Of a DNA stretch of 35,240 nt, positions 1-8,380 are shown in pieces. Position 1 is the first letter of the stretch. The number at the start of each line of letters is the position of its first letter. The stretch comes from Actinomycetota bacterium (GTDB lineage: Bacteria; Planctomycetota; Phycisphaerae; JAACET01): contig JAACET010000010.1 of the NCBI GenBank assembly GCA_011682385.1, positions 1-35,240 of the forward strand. Direction: 5' to 3'. A model generated the notes under the pieces. The model did no database searches and was not told where the DNA came from. It saw only the letters and a list, made by a program, of their open reading frames with translations. The translations under genes and the position numbers were made by a program.

Positions 1-431
1 ACTCCCAGGTCCTTGCCCAGCACCCGCAGGGGAACACATATAACCGAACGAGTGTGAAAGCCGGTTTTTTTGTCGGCGGTGGGGTCGAATCGCGGGTCTT
101 CGTAGGCATCGGCTACCAGCAGGGCTTGACCGTTTTGGGCTACCCATCCGCTGAGACCCTGTCCGCGAGGCTGGACAATAGACTTGATAGCCCCTTCGTG
201 TTCCGCATCTGCCAGGTAGACGCGTAGATCGCCGGTATCCGGATCGGTCAGGAAGACCGAGGATGCCTCGGCATCCAGCACGTCCTGGACAGCCGCCAGG
301 GAGGCCGACAGCACTGCGGAGGTGGAAAGATTGGCCGCCAGCGCTTGGCCAACCTTGGTCAGGACCGTAACCAGCTCCGGGGCTAGGCCCTGTTCGACGG
401 AGTTGGGTGTTGGCAAAGGCTCGGTAGTCAT
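1..431 (-). CDS. GAF-domain protein, N-terminal part (runs off left edge)
   Basis: This gene is absent from the ORF track because it has no stop inside the window. Reading the minus strand from an ATG at 431-429 gives 143 open codons to the left edge. The first ~20 residues look unstructured. From about residue 22 the sequence reads as a GAF domain: an amphipathic helix, then 'EASSVFLTDPDTGDLRVY', then 'GLSGWVAQNGQALLVADAY' and 'HTRSVICVPL', which follow the usual GAF order. GAF domains bind small ligands or act as sensor/dimerisation modules, and the output domain (cyclase, phosphatase, kinase or HD-GYP) would lie outside the window. A minus-strand promoter sits about 70 bp upstream. The gene is divergent from the DUF6159 gene. 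GAF assignment is good; function is unknown. Confidence 0.8.
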   Translation of the reverse strand, partial: MTTEPLPTPNSVEQGLAPELVTVLTKVGQALAANLSTSAVLSASLAAVQDVLDAEASSVFLTDPDTGDLRVYLADAEHEGAIKSIVQPRGQGLSGWVAQNGQALLVADAYEDPRFDPTADKKTGFHTRSVICVPLRVLGKDLG

Positions 432-503
432 CTGAAGATCGGCGACCCCAGTCTAATATGTCGGACAGATGGCCAACCAGGGTAAAAAAACGGACAAATT
501 GAT

Positions 504-531
504 ATGATACCTGCCTCAGCCGATCTGTCAA
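504..531 (-). promoter_or_regulatory. Sigma70-type promoter for the GAF-domain gene
   Basis: On the minus strand TTGACA (531-526) is followed after 16 bp by TATCAT (509-504). The -35 is a perfect match and the -10 matches 5 of 6. Predicted transcription start is near 497, giving a leader of about 65 nt before the ATG at 431. It is read by eye and not verified. Confidence 0.5.
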
Positions 532-668
532 GCAATTCACTTCTCCGGTCGCCAGCCCCGGCCAATGATACAGCTTGTGTCCGAAGGGCAAAACCAGGAT
601 AATGGGCTGTACCGGTGAGAGCCGGTTTGGCACATTCGCGAGAATTCATTTCTAATTAGGGGTAAGCC

Positions 669-1532
669 ATGCTTGGATCCACTGGTATCTTCGATCGGAT
701 CGGCAATACCTGGTCTCTGATAGGCACCTCCTGGGACCTGGTCAAGAAGGATAAGGAGATGCTGATCTTCCCGTTGATCTCGGGAATTTGCCTGCTGTTG
801 GTCTTAGGGTCTTTTGGCCTGGGGATTATGGATTCTCAAGCTCAGGGCTGGGGTCCGCCAGCCCGTGAGGCGCCGTTGTCTGAGCAGGTTGCTTACTACG
901 GGAAGCTGTTCATTTTCTATTTTTGCGCCTACTTTATCATCATGTTTTTTAACACGGGAATCGTCACCTGCGCTGTGATCCGCATGCGTGGCGGCGATCC
1001 GACGTTGATGGATGGTTTTCGGGTCGCTTTTGCCAGAGTGCCCTTGCTTCTTGGCTGGGCACTTCTCTCAGCTACTGTGGGGCTGATTCTGCGGATAATC
1101 GAGGATCGCTCAAGGACGTTTGGAAAGATTGTTTCCAGTCTGTTGGGCATGGCCTGGTCGCTGACAACCTTTCTGGCCCTACCGATCCTGGTGGTTGAGG
1201 GTAAGGGTCCGTTTGCTGCTGTTAAGCAATCGACGAAGATGCTCAAAGACACCTGGGGTGAGCAGTTGATTGGCGGCTTTGGTTTCGGACTGTTGTGGTT
1301 TGTCTGCTGTTTGCCGGGGTTGGTCTTGTTTGCTGTGGTTGTTATGCTGGTCGGCTTGGCCAACATATTGGTCCCGGTTGTGCTGCTGGCCGTTTATATG
1401 ATTGTGTTGGCCCTGGTGTTTTCGGTGATGCAGACGGTTTTCCAGGCTGCCCTTTATTATTATGCCCACGACAGCGTAGCCCCACCGGGCTGGGACTTGG
1501 GCCTACTGGCTGGCGCCGTCGGCCCTGCCTGA
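669..1532 (+). CDS. DUF6159-type integral membrane protein
   Basis: A 287-residue polytopic membrane protein of the DUF6159 type, a family of unknown function. The N-terminus shows the family pattern of a tryptophan-containing amphipathic segment ('SLIGTSWDLVKKDKEML') followed by 'IFPLISGICLLLVLG', the first membrane helix. Further hydrophobic stretches lie at about residues 78-100, 124-142, 160-180 and 205-265, so about six helices. Between helices 2 and 3 is a short basic loop ('RMRGGDPTLMDGFRVAF'). The start is supported by AGGGG six bases upstream of the ATG. It is monocistronic here: the GAF gene diverges upstream and a 420-bp gap follows. Related families resemble glycerophosphoryl-diester-phosphodiesterase membrane regions, but no catalytic residues are visible and no function can be assigned. 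Confidence 0.75.
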   Translation: MLGSTGIFDRIGNTWSLIGTSWDLVKKDKEMLIFPLISGICLLLVLGSFGLGIMDSQAQGWGPPAREAPLSEQVAYYGKLFIFYFCAYFIIMFFNTGIVTCAVIRMRGGDPTLMDGFRVAFARVPLLLGWALLSATVGLILRIIEDRSRTFGKIVSSLLGMAWSLTTFLALPILVVEGKGPFAAVKQSTKMLKDTWGEQLIGGFGFGLLWFVCCLPGLVLFAVVVMLVGLANILVPVVLLAVYMIVLALVFSVMQTVFQAALYYYAHDSVAPPGWDLGLLAGAVGPA

Positions 1533-1955
1533 GTTGCCGCTCTGTTAATTCCCCCAGACCACGTGCCTAGTACTCTGTCCAAACTAAAATTGTGGATATA
1601 GTCGTTTCGGTTTTATTCTGGCCTTGTCAGTGGTAAATTGCCAATCCACCGGCCGATGGCGGAATCGCTGGACAGATCGGTCCAGATGCTTTAATCAGTA
1701 AACGGAGTTCTATGGAGTTCCAGCCAACGAAGGAGGACCCGCGAGGCTCCAAAACTCATCCCAATCTATTTTAGGCTCAGCGAAGACGTTGCAAAAATAT
1801 TTTTCGTCGGAATCTAGACAGCAACGGGACGTTCTGCTACCACTTCAAGACGAAGCTGGCTGAAATCATTACAGAGAAGCCGGCGTGACGCCAAGGGTCA
1901 TTACAGCAGAAACAGCGATAGTGTGGTAGTCTTGTTCACCGGAAAGGTCTAAATT
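1533..1955. other. 423-bp gap without an intact gene
   Basis: No intact ORF with an SD is present. It contains a perfect 6-bp inverted repeat CTGGAC/GTCCAG at 1668-1685, a short direct repeat GGAGTTC twice around 1702-1719, and near 1802-1888 a fragment reading like a TetR helix-turn-helix (separate entry). The 3' part must carry the control region of the SDR gene, but I could not see a convincing -35/-10 pair. Confidence 0.6.
1802..1888 (+). pseudogene. TetR-type HTH remnant
   Basis: Frame 1802-1888 ends in a stop and reads 'SNGTFCYHFKTKLAEII' before it. This is close to the recognition helix and following helix of TetR-family repressors (family pattern GTFYYHFKSKxxL). Upstream the same frame is stopped at 1772 and has no start codon, and the ligand-binding domain that should follow is absent. 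I therefore read it as a decayed regulator. Fewer than 20 residues support this, so chance similarity is possible. Confidence 0.4.
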
Positions 1956-2948
1956 ATGAAGATAAAGAACGTATTAGTTACCGGAGCTGGAGGCAAAATT
2001 GGCCGGGCCGTCCTGCCGGAGCTCGTCAAAGCGGGCTTTTCGATAAGGGCTTTGGAATTCAATGACGGGCTAAACGTGGAAAGGTTAAAGGCCGTAGAAG
2101 TGGTTAGAGGAGATCTCAGAGATGAAGCCTTGGCTCCCAAGCTCATTGAAGATATGGACGCTGTCATTCACTTGGCGAACGTCAAGGAAAACAGGCAGCT
2201 ATTCGTGGACGCCAACGTAAAAGGTACGTTCTATCTGCTTGACGCCTGCAAGAATTGCGGACATATAAGACAGTACATCCAGGCTGGTTCCGATGCCCGA
2301 GCGGGTATTTATTACTATCCTCAGCCCATTCCTATTGATGAAAATCACAGACACTCCGGCTATCCGGGCTACTATCCGCTATCGAAGGTCCTGGAAGAAA
2401 CAATGTGCGAACAGTACAGGATTATGTATAAACTTCCAATCACCGTGCTGAGGTTCTCGTGGGTGCACGACGAAGATGATATTCTGGCCCATATAACCTT
2501 GGCGGAACCTAATTTTGGTGTACCTGTCTGGCAGGACTGGGTTGTGACTGACGAGCAGAAATCTTATTTCAAACACGGCAAAGACGCCGTAGCCTGCCTG
2601 CTTCATCCTGACGGCCGGGCCGGCAAACGGCAGATCGTGGGCATCAAGGATGTGGTAAAATCCATTATGCTGTCTTTAGGGAATCCCACAGCTATCGGGG
2701 AAGCCTTCAATGTTTCGGGGCCTTCGCCCTTTAGCTATGACGTTGCAGCCAATTATGTATCTGAGAAATTGAATCTTCCGGTAGTGGGATTCCAAGTCAG
2801 TGAGTTTCATGATTTTTGCATCGACATGACCAAATCACGGTCCGTCTTGGGCTTGAATCCGCAATATGACATCTTCCGGATAATCGATGATGCGATTGCC
2901 TTTAGAAAATCCGGCAAAAAGCAAACCACATGTCTATACCCCGGATAG
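1956..2948 (+). CDS. NAD(P)-dependent epimerase/dehydratase (extended SDR)
   Basis: A 330-residue extended short-chain dehydrogenase/reductase with a Rossmann fold. The nucleotide-binding glycine motif is at the N-terminus ('VLVTGAGGKIGR', GxxGxxG). The acidic residue after beta-2 ('ALEFNDG') suits NAD binding, and 'VIHLANV' follows strand 4. The catalytic YxxxK is 'YYPLSK' at about residue 145. Family members interconvert or oxidise sugars or nucleotide sugars. The Gfo/Idh gene starts 12 bp downstream, so the two are almost certainly cotranscribed, and the neighbourhood suggests a free-sugar or sugar-acid substrate, for example aldose oxidation as in L-rhamnose or uronate dehydrogenases. Start: ATG with GGAAAGG eight bases upstream. 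The exact substrate cannot be read from sequence. Confidence 0.85.
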   Translation: MKIKNVLVTGAGGKIGRAVLPELVKAGFSIRALEFNDGLNVERLKAVEVVRGDLRDEALAPKLIEDMDAVIHLANVKENRQLFVDANVKGTFYLLDACKNCGHIRQYIQAGSDARAGIYYYPQPIPIDENHRHSGYPGYYPLSKVLEETMCEQYRIMYKLPITVLRFSWVHDEDDILAHITLAEPNFGVPVWQDWVVTDEQKSYFKHGKDAVACLLHPDGRAGKRQIVGIKDVVKSIMLSLGNPTAIGEAFNVSGPSPFSYDVAANYVSEKLNLPVVGFQVSEFHDFCIDMTKSRSVLGLNPQYDIFRIIDDAIAFRKSGKKQTTCLYPG

Positions 2949-2960
2949 GAGAAGTAACAG

Positions 2961-3962
2961 ATGAAAAAAATCAAACATGGCGTGATTGGCTTGGGTTTCT
3001 TCGGAGAATACCACGCAGACGTGGTCTGCTCAACAGCCCAAATGGAACTGACTGCGGTCTGTACACGGCGACAGCAGCGGCTCGATGAAGTCGCGGCCAA
3101 GTACAACGCAGCCAAAAAGTACACAGACTACCGTGACCTGCTGGGGGATCCGGAAATTGATTCGGTAAGCATTGTAACGCACTTCTGCGATCACAAAGAT
3201 ATCGCCGTTGAGGCCCTGAAGGCCGGCAAACACGTGCTGCTTGAAAAACCTATGGCTGACAGCGTGGCCGATTGCGACGCTATTCTTGAAGCAGCAGCAA
3301 AAGCGACCGGGATATTTATGGTTGGTCACATTTGCCGATTCGATCCCCGTGTAGCCCTGGCCAAAGAGGCCGTAGACCAAGGGCGCGTGGGCAAGATCGT
3401 CTATATGTACGCCAGGCGAAATCTTTCCTTCCAAATCGGCCGAGAGGTCCTGGATAAGGTATCGCCGTTGTTTGGCGATGGTATTCACGACACCGACATT
3501 ATGTTGTGGCTCTCCGGAGCCAAGGTGAATACTGCCTATGCCCAGAACGTGCAGATCGGAGATTTCAAGTATCCTGCTATTGGAACCGCAACCTACAGGT
3601 TTGATAATAATGCTGTAGGCGTTATCGAAACCGTCTGGGCTCTGCCGGAAAACACCCCCTTTACTATCGATGCTCGTATGGAGATCATCGGCACCGAGGG
3701 AGCTATTTATATCGATTGCGGAAATGCCGGCCTGACCATTAATGACCAAGACGGAATCAGTAAGCCGGATACCGGCTATTGGCCCAGAGTGCATGGAACA
3801 TTGGTCGGAGCCCTGCGAAACGAATTGGTCTATTTCGCTGACTGTATCAGCAAAGGGGAAAAACCAACGGTAATTATTCCCCAGGAATCACGGCAGGCTG
3901 TCGCTGTTATATGCGCAGCAGAAGAGTCGGCCCAGTCAGGCAAAGTAGTAGAACTAGAATAA
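2961..3962 (+). CDS. Gfo/Idh/MocA-family oxidoreductase
   Basis: A 333-residue NAD(P)-dependent oxidoreductase of the Gfo/Idh/MocA family. The N-terminal Rossmann motif is 'GVIGLGFFGEYHADV', the conserved catalytic lysine lies in 'LLEKPMAD' at about residue 97, and the alpha/beta substrate domain contains 'GDGIHDTDIMLWL', with the His-Asp expected near the active site. Family enzymes oxidise or epimerise hydroxyls of sugars, inositols and sugar acids, or act as dimeric diol dehydrogenases or glycosidases. It follows the SDR gene by 12 bp with a GGAG SD, so it is the second gene of a two-gene operon. It converges on the NagB-like gene with a 38-bp gap. Substrate is unknown; the context suggests deoxyhexose or uronate metabolism. 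Confidence 0.87.
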   Translation: MKKIKHGVIGLGFFGEYHADVVCSTAQMELTAVCTRRQQRLDEVAAKYNAAKKYTDYRDLLGDPEIDSVSIVTHFCDHKDIAVEALKAGKHVLLEKPMADSVADCDAILEAAAKATGIFMVGHICRFDPRVALAKEAVDQGRVGKIVYMYARRNLSFQIGREVLDKVSPLFGDGIHDTDIMLWLSGAKVNTAYAQNVQIGDFKYPAIGTATYRFDNNAVGVIETVWALPENTPFTIDARMEIIGTEGAIYIDCGNAGLTINDQDGISKPDTGYWPRVHGTLVGALRNELVYFADCISKGEKPTVIIPQESRQAVAVICAAEESAQSGKVVELE

Positions 3963-4000
3963 CTCCTTTCCGGAAAACAAATGATGCAGTATAACTCCGG

Positions 4001-4948
4001 CTATATTGTTTGTGTTTGAACAATACCTGCCTCCCGCTGGCTCGACCAAATGGTCAGCTCTTCCCGTGGAACCACGCTACCGTCGGCTTTTTTTCTGAGT
4101 TTAAGCAGTGTGCCGGGAAATCGCTCCGTCGGAACTCGGAAAAGGACCTCTCGCAGAGCATATCTTTGGAACTTACCCGCGTAGAAGATACCTTCAATAC
4201 GTTGGGCTCGTAATATGTCATGTGGCCCAATTGTTACAGCAAAGGGGGGAATCGAGGCCCGATCTCCGCAACCGGCCACCAAAGCGTCCATATCTACTGT
4301 AGATGTGTTGACCATAACCAGGCGGGTGCGGTCTGCGAGAAACTCCTCCAAGGAGACTTCTACGTGCCTAAAATTGGGGTCTTCGTTGAAGGCTACATGG
4401 CCCTCGGGGCCTACACCAGCCAGGCACAGGTCCACCCCCTGCGGAGCGTGCTCGTCGAACAGGCGGTCTATTTGATCCATGTTGTCGTGCCGGGGAAAAA
4501 ACATCTGTTCGATCGGCATACGCAATTCTGCTGGAATCTGATTATAAAAATGTTCCAGCATCATCCCCTTAAATGACATGGGGTGTGTTGGCGAAATAGT
4601 CTTTCCGTTGCGATCCAGGAATTCGTCCATATTAAATGTCCACAGATTGCGGCAGTTGATACCTCGCTCTTTGACTTTTCTAGCAAACACAGGATACTGA
4701 CCCATCGGACCTACAGGCAAAATCATGGTTACTTTTTGACCATTCTTATCCAGAATGGCCTTGACCATAACTTCGGCTATAGCCTCATAGAGACTCTCGG
4801 TGTTGTCAACAATATTGACAGCCATCGAGGAGCGTGCTGCCAGCTCCTGGGCGGCTAACCTATGTACCTCGTCCCCGGTCATTAGTTTTCCATCTCTGTC
4901 GCGATATTCTCTTTGCACTTCCGGCTCCTTATCGAATGGTAAGTCCAT
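4001..4948 (-). CDS. NagB-like glucosamine-6-phosphate deaminase/isomerase family protein
   Basis: A 315-residue member of the NagB/6-phosphogluconolactonase fold. Family motifs in order are 'ILPVGPMGQYP' (phosphate loop, ~77-87), 'TFNMDEF' (D108, corresponding to Asp72 of E. coli NagB) and 'GVGPEGHVAFNE' at ~178-189, holding the ring-opening His184 and its partner Glu189. E. coli NagB has Asp141 where this protein has Glu182, a conservative but unusual change at a catalytic position. The protein is about 50 residues longer than NagB, with an N-terminal extension. It may deaminate or isomerise a sugar phosphate other than glucosamine-6-phosphate. The gene is monocistronic, convergent with the Gfo/Idh gene and divergent from rhaA. 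No good SD is seen before the ATG at 4948, so the start is less certain. Confidence 0.75.
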   Translation of the reverse strand: MDLPFDKEPEVQREYRDRDGKLMTGDEVHRLAAQELAARSSMAVNIVDNTESLYEAIAEVMVKAILDKNGQKVTMILPVGPMGQYPVFARKVKERGINCRNLWTFNMDEFLDRNGKTISPTHPMSFKGMMLEHFYNQIPAELRMPIEQMFFPRHDNMDQIDRLFDEHAPQGVDLCLAGVGPEGHVAFNEDPNFRHVEVSLEEFLADRTRLVMVNTSTVDMDALVAGCGDRASIPPFAVTIGPHDILRAQRIEGIFYAGKFQRYALREVLFRVPTERFPGTLLKLRKKADGSVVPREELTIWSSQREAGIVQTQTI

Positions 4949-5361
4949 ACGTCATCAACAGCTACTCGGTGTTGCTGGATCCGTCCGGGTCCGATATCTC
5001 AGCTCTGGCCATATTCTTTCTCCAAGTACAATAACTTGCTTCAGCTCATCGCAGCAAGAAACCTTGGTTACCTAAGGCACTCTAACAAAACGACATCTCC
5101 GAAACTGATGAGCATGAAAACCGTCAATCTAAATCAAGGTACAGACTGGACTACAAGCTCGTCAATGAAAAACAGGCCTTAATTGAAAATCAGCTCGGCG
5201 TCAAAGTCATTTAGAGTTTTTTGTTGTCGTTATAGGCCATTGTGTAAAAAACCGCTATTGACCAAACAAGGGAAGGATACCTATAATATCAGCAATTAAT
5301 TAAGGAAGCATCAGAAGCTTGTCGGGGCTATTAAGTCCGGCCAGGAAAAGCATATACAAAA
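4949..5361. other. Divergent intergenic region between the NagB-like gene and rhaA
   Basis: 413 bp with no convincing gene; the short ORF-track entries here lack ribosome sites. The right half holds a strong sigma70-type promoter toward rhaA (separate entry). A 42-codon open stretch ending at the TAG near 5212 has no start codon and no recognisable similarity. An operator for a sugar regulator would be expected here, but I see no clear long palindrome. Confidence 0.5.
5258..5287 (+). promoter_or_regulatory. Sigma70-type promoter for rhaA
   Basis: TTGACC at 5258-5263 and a perfect TATAAT at 5282-5287 are separated by 18 bp. Predicted transcription start is near 5294, leaving a leader of about 68 nt before the rhaA ATG. 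It is the best promoter match in the window, read by eye. Confidence 0.6.
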
Positions 5362-6651
5362 ATGCCCAGAGAACAAACAATCGAAAAACTTTATGCAGAA
5401 GCTAAGGACAAGTACGCTCAAATCAGCGTGAATGCTGAGCAGGCTGTTGAACGCCTAGAGCAGGTAGCAATCTCCCTGCACTGCTGGCAAGGCGACGATG
5501 TGAGCGGATTTGAAACGCCAGACGCCCAACTTTCCGGCGGAGGCATAATGGCGACCGGCAACTACCCGGGCAAGGCACGCAACACAGACGAACTTCGCGC
5601 AGACCTTGAAATGGCACTTAATCTTATTCCCGGAAAGCATCGGTTAAGCCTCCATGCTATCTATGCTGAAACCGGCGGCAAAAAGGTGGCCCGTAACCAA
5701 CTGACTGCAGATCATTTTTTCAACTGGATTGACTGGGCCAAGGCCAATCTTGTAGGAATCGATTTTAACGGGACTTTCTTCTCACACCCCAAGGCTGATA
5801 GCGGTTTTACCTTGGCCAGCCGCGATGAGGGTATCCGAAAATTCTGGGTCGAGCACGGCAGCGCTTGCCGTAAGATAGGCCAACACATAGGCAAAGCTCT
5901 AGGCAGTCCCTGTATTACCAACATCTGGATACCCGATGGTTATAAGGATATTCCCGCTGACCGCAAAACGCCCAGGCTAATTCTCAAACAATCTCTCGAT
6001 GAAATATTTGCTGAAAAAATTGACCCCCAGTACAATCTCGATGCCCTGGAGTCCAAGCTTTTCGGTATCGGCTCGGAGAGCTATGTCGTTGGCTCTCATG
6101 AGTTCTACTTGGGCTATGCGATTGAGAACAAAAAGCTGCTCTGCCTCGACAGCGGACATTTTCATCCGACGGAAGTAATCTCAGACAAAATTTCTGCTGT
6201 CCTTATCTTTCTCGATGAAATCTTGCTGCATGTCAGTCGTGGGCTGCGATGGGACAGCGACCACGTGGTCATTCTATCCGATGAATTGCGGGCTATGGCT
6301 GAAGAAATCGTCCGAGGAAATTTTCTCGGCCGAGTGCATATAGGGCTGGATTTCTTTGACGCCAGCATCAACCGCGTCGCAGCCTGGACCATAGGGGCTC
6401 ACTCTGTGCTAAAAGCGATGCTTATGGCCCTATTAGAGCCCACGACAATGCTTCGCCAAATGGAAACAGCGGGTAACTTGACGGGCCGACTTGCCTTGCT
6501 GGAGGAGATCAAAGCCCTGCCCTTCGGCGCGGTTTGGGATTACTACTGCCTAAAACGCGATGTGCCAGTCGGTCTCGGCTGGCTAGACAAAGTCCAAGCT
6601 TATGAAAAAGAAGTTCTCTCGAGACGTTGTGGCAATCAGGTGTGCGGCTGA
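5362..6651 (+). CDS. rhaA: L-rhamnose isomerase
   Basis: A 429-residue protein that matches RhaA end to end; the E. coli enzyme has 419 residues. It interconverts L-rhamnose and L-rhamnulose in the cytoplasm, the first step of the isomerase pathway. Recognisable blocks include '[14 protein letters not shown]' near the N-terminus, '[11 protein letters not shown]', '[11 protein letters not shown]', '[12 protein letters not shown]' (metal-binding Glu), '[11 protein letters not shown]' (metal-binding Asp and His), 'WDSDHVV' and '[13 protein letters not shown]', so the two-metal site looks complete. The C-terminus has about 8 extra residues after the conserved '[10 protein letters not shown]'. A good promoter lies 75 bp upstream; the SD (AGGA) is rather far from the ATG. 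No rhamnulokinase or rhamnulose-1-phosphate aldolase is adjacent, so the rest of the pathway must be elsewhere or differ. Confidence 0.95.
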   Translation: MPREQTIEKLYAEAKDKYAQISVNAEQAVERLEQVAISLHCWQGDDVSGFETPDAQLSGGGIMATGNYPGKARNTDELRADLEMALNLIPGKHRLSLHAIYAETGGKKVARNQLTADHFFNWIDWAKANLVGIDFNGTFFSHPKADSGFTLASRDEGIRKFWVEHGSACRKIGQHIGKALGSPCITNIWIPDGYKDIPADRKTPRLILKQSLDEIFAEKIDPQYNLDALESKLFGIGSESYVVGSHEFYLGYAIENKKLLCLDSGHFHPTEVISDKISAVLIFLDEILLHVSRGLRWDSDHVVILSDELRAMAEEIVRGNFLGRVHIGLDFFDASINRVAAWTIGAHSVLKAMLMALLEPTTMLRQMETAGNLTGRLALLEEIKALPFGAVWDYYCLKRDVPVGLGWLDKVQAYEKEVLSRRCGNQVCG

Positions 6652-6713
6652 GAAATCTGCTGGCTTCAGCCGGGTTGTCGGCATCCGAGCTTAGTGTAGA
6701 AAGGAAACATACA

Positions 6714-7892
6714 ATGTCGAAAAAGTTTGTTGTTGGGCAAATCGGTTGTGGCGCTTTTGCCAGAGCCCAACACGGTCCGAATTGTTGCCGAAATGAGCAT
6801 ATAGCCAAAATCAAGTGGGCCTGCGATGTATCTAAAGACAATGCCCGGACTTATGCCCAGCAGTTTGGGGCTGAAAAAACGACCTCCTCATTCGAGGACG
6901 TTACCACGGACCCGGAAGTTGACGTCATCTGTATTGCTACCTCGCACGAGGCCCACGTTCCAATTATTGAAAGTGCAGCCAAGCATGGTAAGCACGTTTT
7001 TTGTGAAAAGCCCATGGCTATGGACGAGCTGCAGTCTTACAAAATCATACGGGCAGTGCGAACCAGTAAGATCAAGCTCTGTGTTGATTATATGCGTCGC
7101 ACGGCCCCAGCGATGCTGGCCTTGAAACGCGAGTGGTTGGCCCATAAGGCTAATCCACAACGCCAGCCTTGGCGCTATATTGAAAAGCCCCACGAAAAGC
7201 TCATCGAGGAAACCGCAACCGACTTTCTGGTCCGGGTGCAGGACGAAAGCAGCAGCTATCGCATGGTCCATCTCGACCCTTTTCGCGGCGGTGGCTTGAT
7301 AATAGGCGAGGCCACCCACTGGCTCGACTTGGCTTGCTGGCTGTTCGATGATGATCGTCCTGTACAAATACTGGCCTGGGGATCCGCTCGGATGCGTTAT
7401 GGAATCCACTTGAGCTTCCAGGGCGGAAATGCAGCCACCATAATCTTTACCCCCAACGGCAGCTTCGACTATCCCAAAGAGATGTTCGAAATCGCTTGTG
7501 ACGGAGCTTTGTTCCGCATGGAGCACTGGGTGGAGAACCAGTATTACGGACGGCCCGGCACCGAAAAAGAAGTATTCTCCCTCCAACGCGATTGCGCCCC
7601 GGAGGTGGGTAAACAGGGCGGGCTGAGTGGATATCTTGAAAAACACAAAGCCACTGTCAGCAGCACCACAAATGCCAAGAAGGTCTGGAACGATCTCGTG
7701 CCCAATCATGGTTGGGAAGAGAATTTCGATGGCTTTATTGACTCGATTATCAACGGCAGCCCAACTCCGTGCGACGAACTAGCCGGCTACCGAGCGACGC
7801 TGCTGGGAAATCTGGCCATCAAATCCATAGAATTAAATAAACCGCTTCCCGTACCCGTGGATAAATGGGATTATCACGTGGAACTACAATAA
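6714..7892 (+). CDS. Gfo/Idh/MocA-family oxidoreductase
   Basis: A 392-residue Gfo/Idh/MocA oxidoreductase. The ORF track starts at 6627, but the in-frame ATG at 6714 has AAGGAA seven bases upstream and begins directly at the Rossmann strand ('FVVGQIGCGAFARA'), so I use it. The catalytic lysine motif is 'VFCEKPMAMD' near residue 100, and the C-terminal domain has 'GEATHWLDLACWL', where the active-site His is expected. It is not a close copy of the Gfo/Idh at 2961; the C-terminal domain is longer. It lies 62 bp after rhaA on the same strand and is probably cotranscribed. Redox conversion of a deoxyhexose or its derivative is the likely role, with the substrate unknown. Confidence 0.87.
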   Translation: MSKKFVVGQIGCGAFARAQHGPNCCRNEHIAKIKWACDVSKDNARTYAQQFGAEKTTSSFEDVTTDPEVDVICIATSHEAHVPIIESAAKHGKHVFCEKPMAMDELQSYKIIRAVRTSKIKLCVDYMRRTAPAMLALKREWLAHKANPQRQPWRYIEKPHEKLIEETATDFLVRVQDESSSYRMVHLDPFRGGGLIIGEATHWLDLACWLFDDDRPVQILAWGSARMRYGIHLSFQGGNAATIIFTPNGSFDYPKEMFEIACDGALFRMEHWVENQYYGRPGTEKEVFSLQRDCAPEVGKQGGLSGYLEKHKATVSSTTNAKKVWNDLVPNHGWEENFDGFIDSIINGSPTPCDELAGYRATLLGNLAIKSIELNKPLPVPVDKWDYHVELQ

Positions 7893-7923
7893 GGGTAAAA
7901 CTGCGTATCCATAGGAGACAAAT

Positions 7924-7974
7924 ATGCCGTCAGAATATTTTCACCGGGTGATAGAACAAACCCCCACCTCTTGA
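7924..7974 (+). pseudogene. Aborted gene start: strong SD plus 16 codons, transaldolase-like N-terminus
   Basis: Thirty-one bases after the Gfo/Idh stop, AGGAGA is followed six bases later by an ATG, and the frame reads 'MPSEYFHRVIEQTPTS' and then stops. From memory the opening resembles the start of transaldolase-like TIM-barrel proteins in sugar loci of this group (pattern 'YFHRV..QTPTRxWINNPT'). The reading frame is lost where the conserved block should begin, and no long ORF follows. It is either the remnant of a deleted third operon gene or an unrelated short ORF. Confidence 0.35.
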
Positions 7975-8035
7975 CCGAAATCGCTACTCGGCGAGCTTTG
8001 CTGGCGGCAAAATAAGAATCTACTATTCTTCTACC

Positions 8036-8380
8036 ATGGCACGACAACAGTCTCCAACAATTTGGGCCAGACTAGAAACCCGCTGGCCTGCTATAGTTGA
8101 CGGTAAGCAAGTAGGCTTTGCTGCACTGCGCCAGCAAATGCAGGGACTCCTAGCCGACAGCTTGGTGGATGTCCAAGGCTTCAGCCACTTCGGGGTCGTT
8201 GTACGCAACATGGATACTTCTGTGGGCTGGTTAAGTGAATTTGTCGGGGGTGAGCACCAAAAAATAAAAAAAGATTGGGTCGAGGACTACAAAGTTTACG
8301 TGGCACGTACCCAGTTGAAGTCGACCGAGTTGGAACTCATCGGGCCGGCTAGCTTTTCTGTGAAGCTCGGCGACGATTAG
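8036..8380 (+). pseudogene. Truncated VOC/glyoxalase-like fragment
   Basis: A 114-codon ORF. Its second half, from about residue 46 ('GFSHFGVVVRNMDTSVGWL' to 'STELELIGP'), looks like the first half of a vicinal-oxygen-chelate domain: the beta-alpha-beta unit with the first metal His and the 'LELI' strand. The second beta-alpha module, carrying the remaining metal ligands, is missing. The frame instead runs 32 bp into the 3' end of the convergent aldolase gene. The first 45 residues are not recognised and may be a piece of another decayed gene. There is no SD before the ATG. I treat it as a broken gene left by a deletion between 7974 and 8349. Confidence 0.45.

Noticed and set aside
428-649. 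73-codon minus-strand ORF in the GAF/DUF6159 spacer
   Set aside because: It covers the GAF-gene promoter and has no similarity; it is intergenic DNA.
620-655. Possible plus-strand promoter TTGGCA/TCTAAT for the DUF6159 gene
   Set aside because: The predicted start would fall in or after the SD, leaving no usable leader.
3030-3794. 254-codon minus-strand ORF
   Set aside because: It lies wholly antisense to the well-supported Gfo/Idh gene, has no SD and no recognisable domain.
6888-7709. 273-codon minus-strand ORF
   Set aside because: Antisense shadow of the second Gfo/Idh gene; no domain or start signal.
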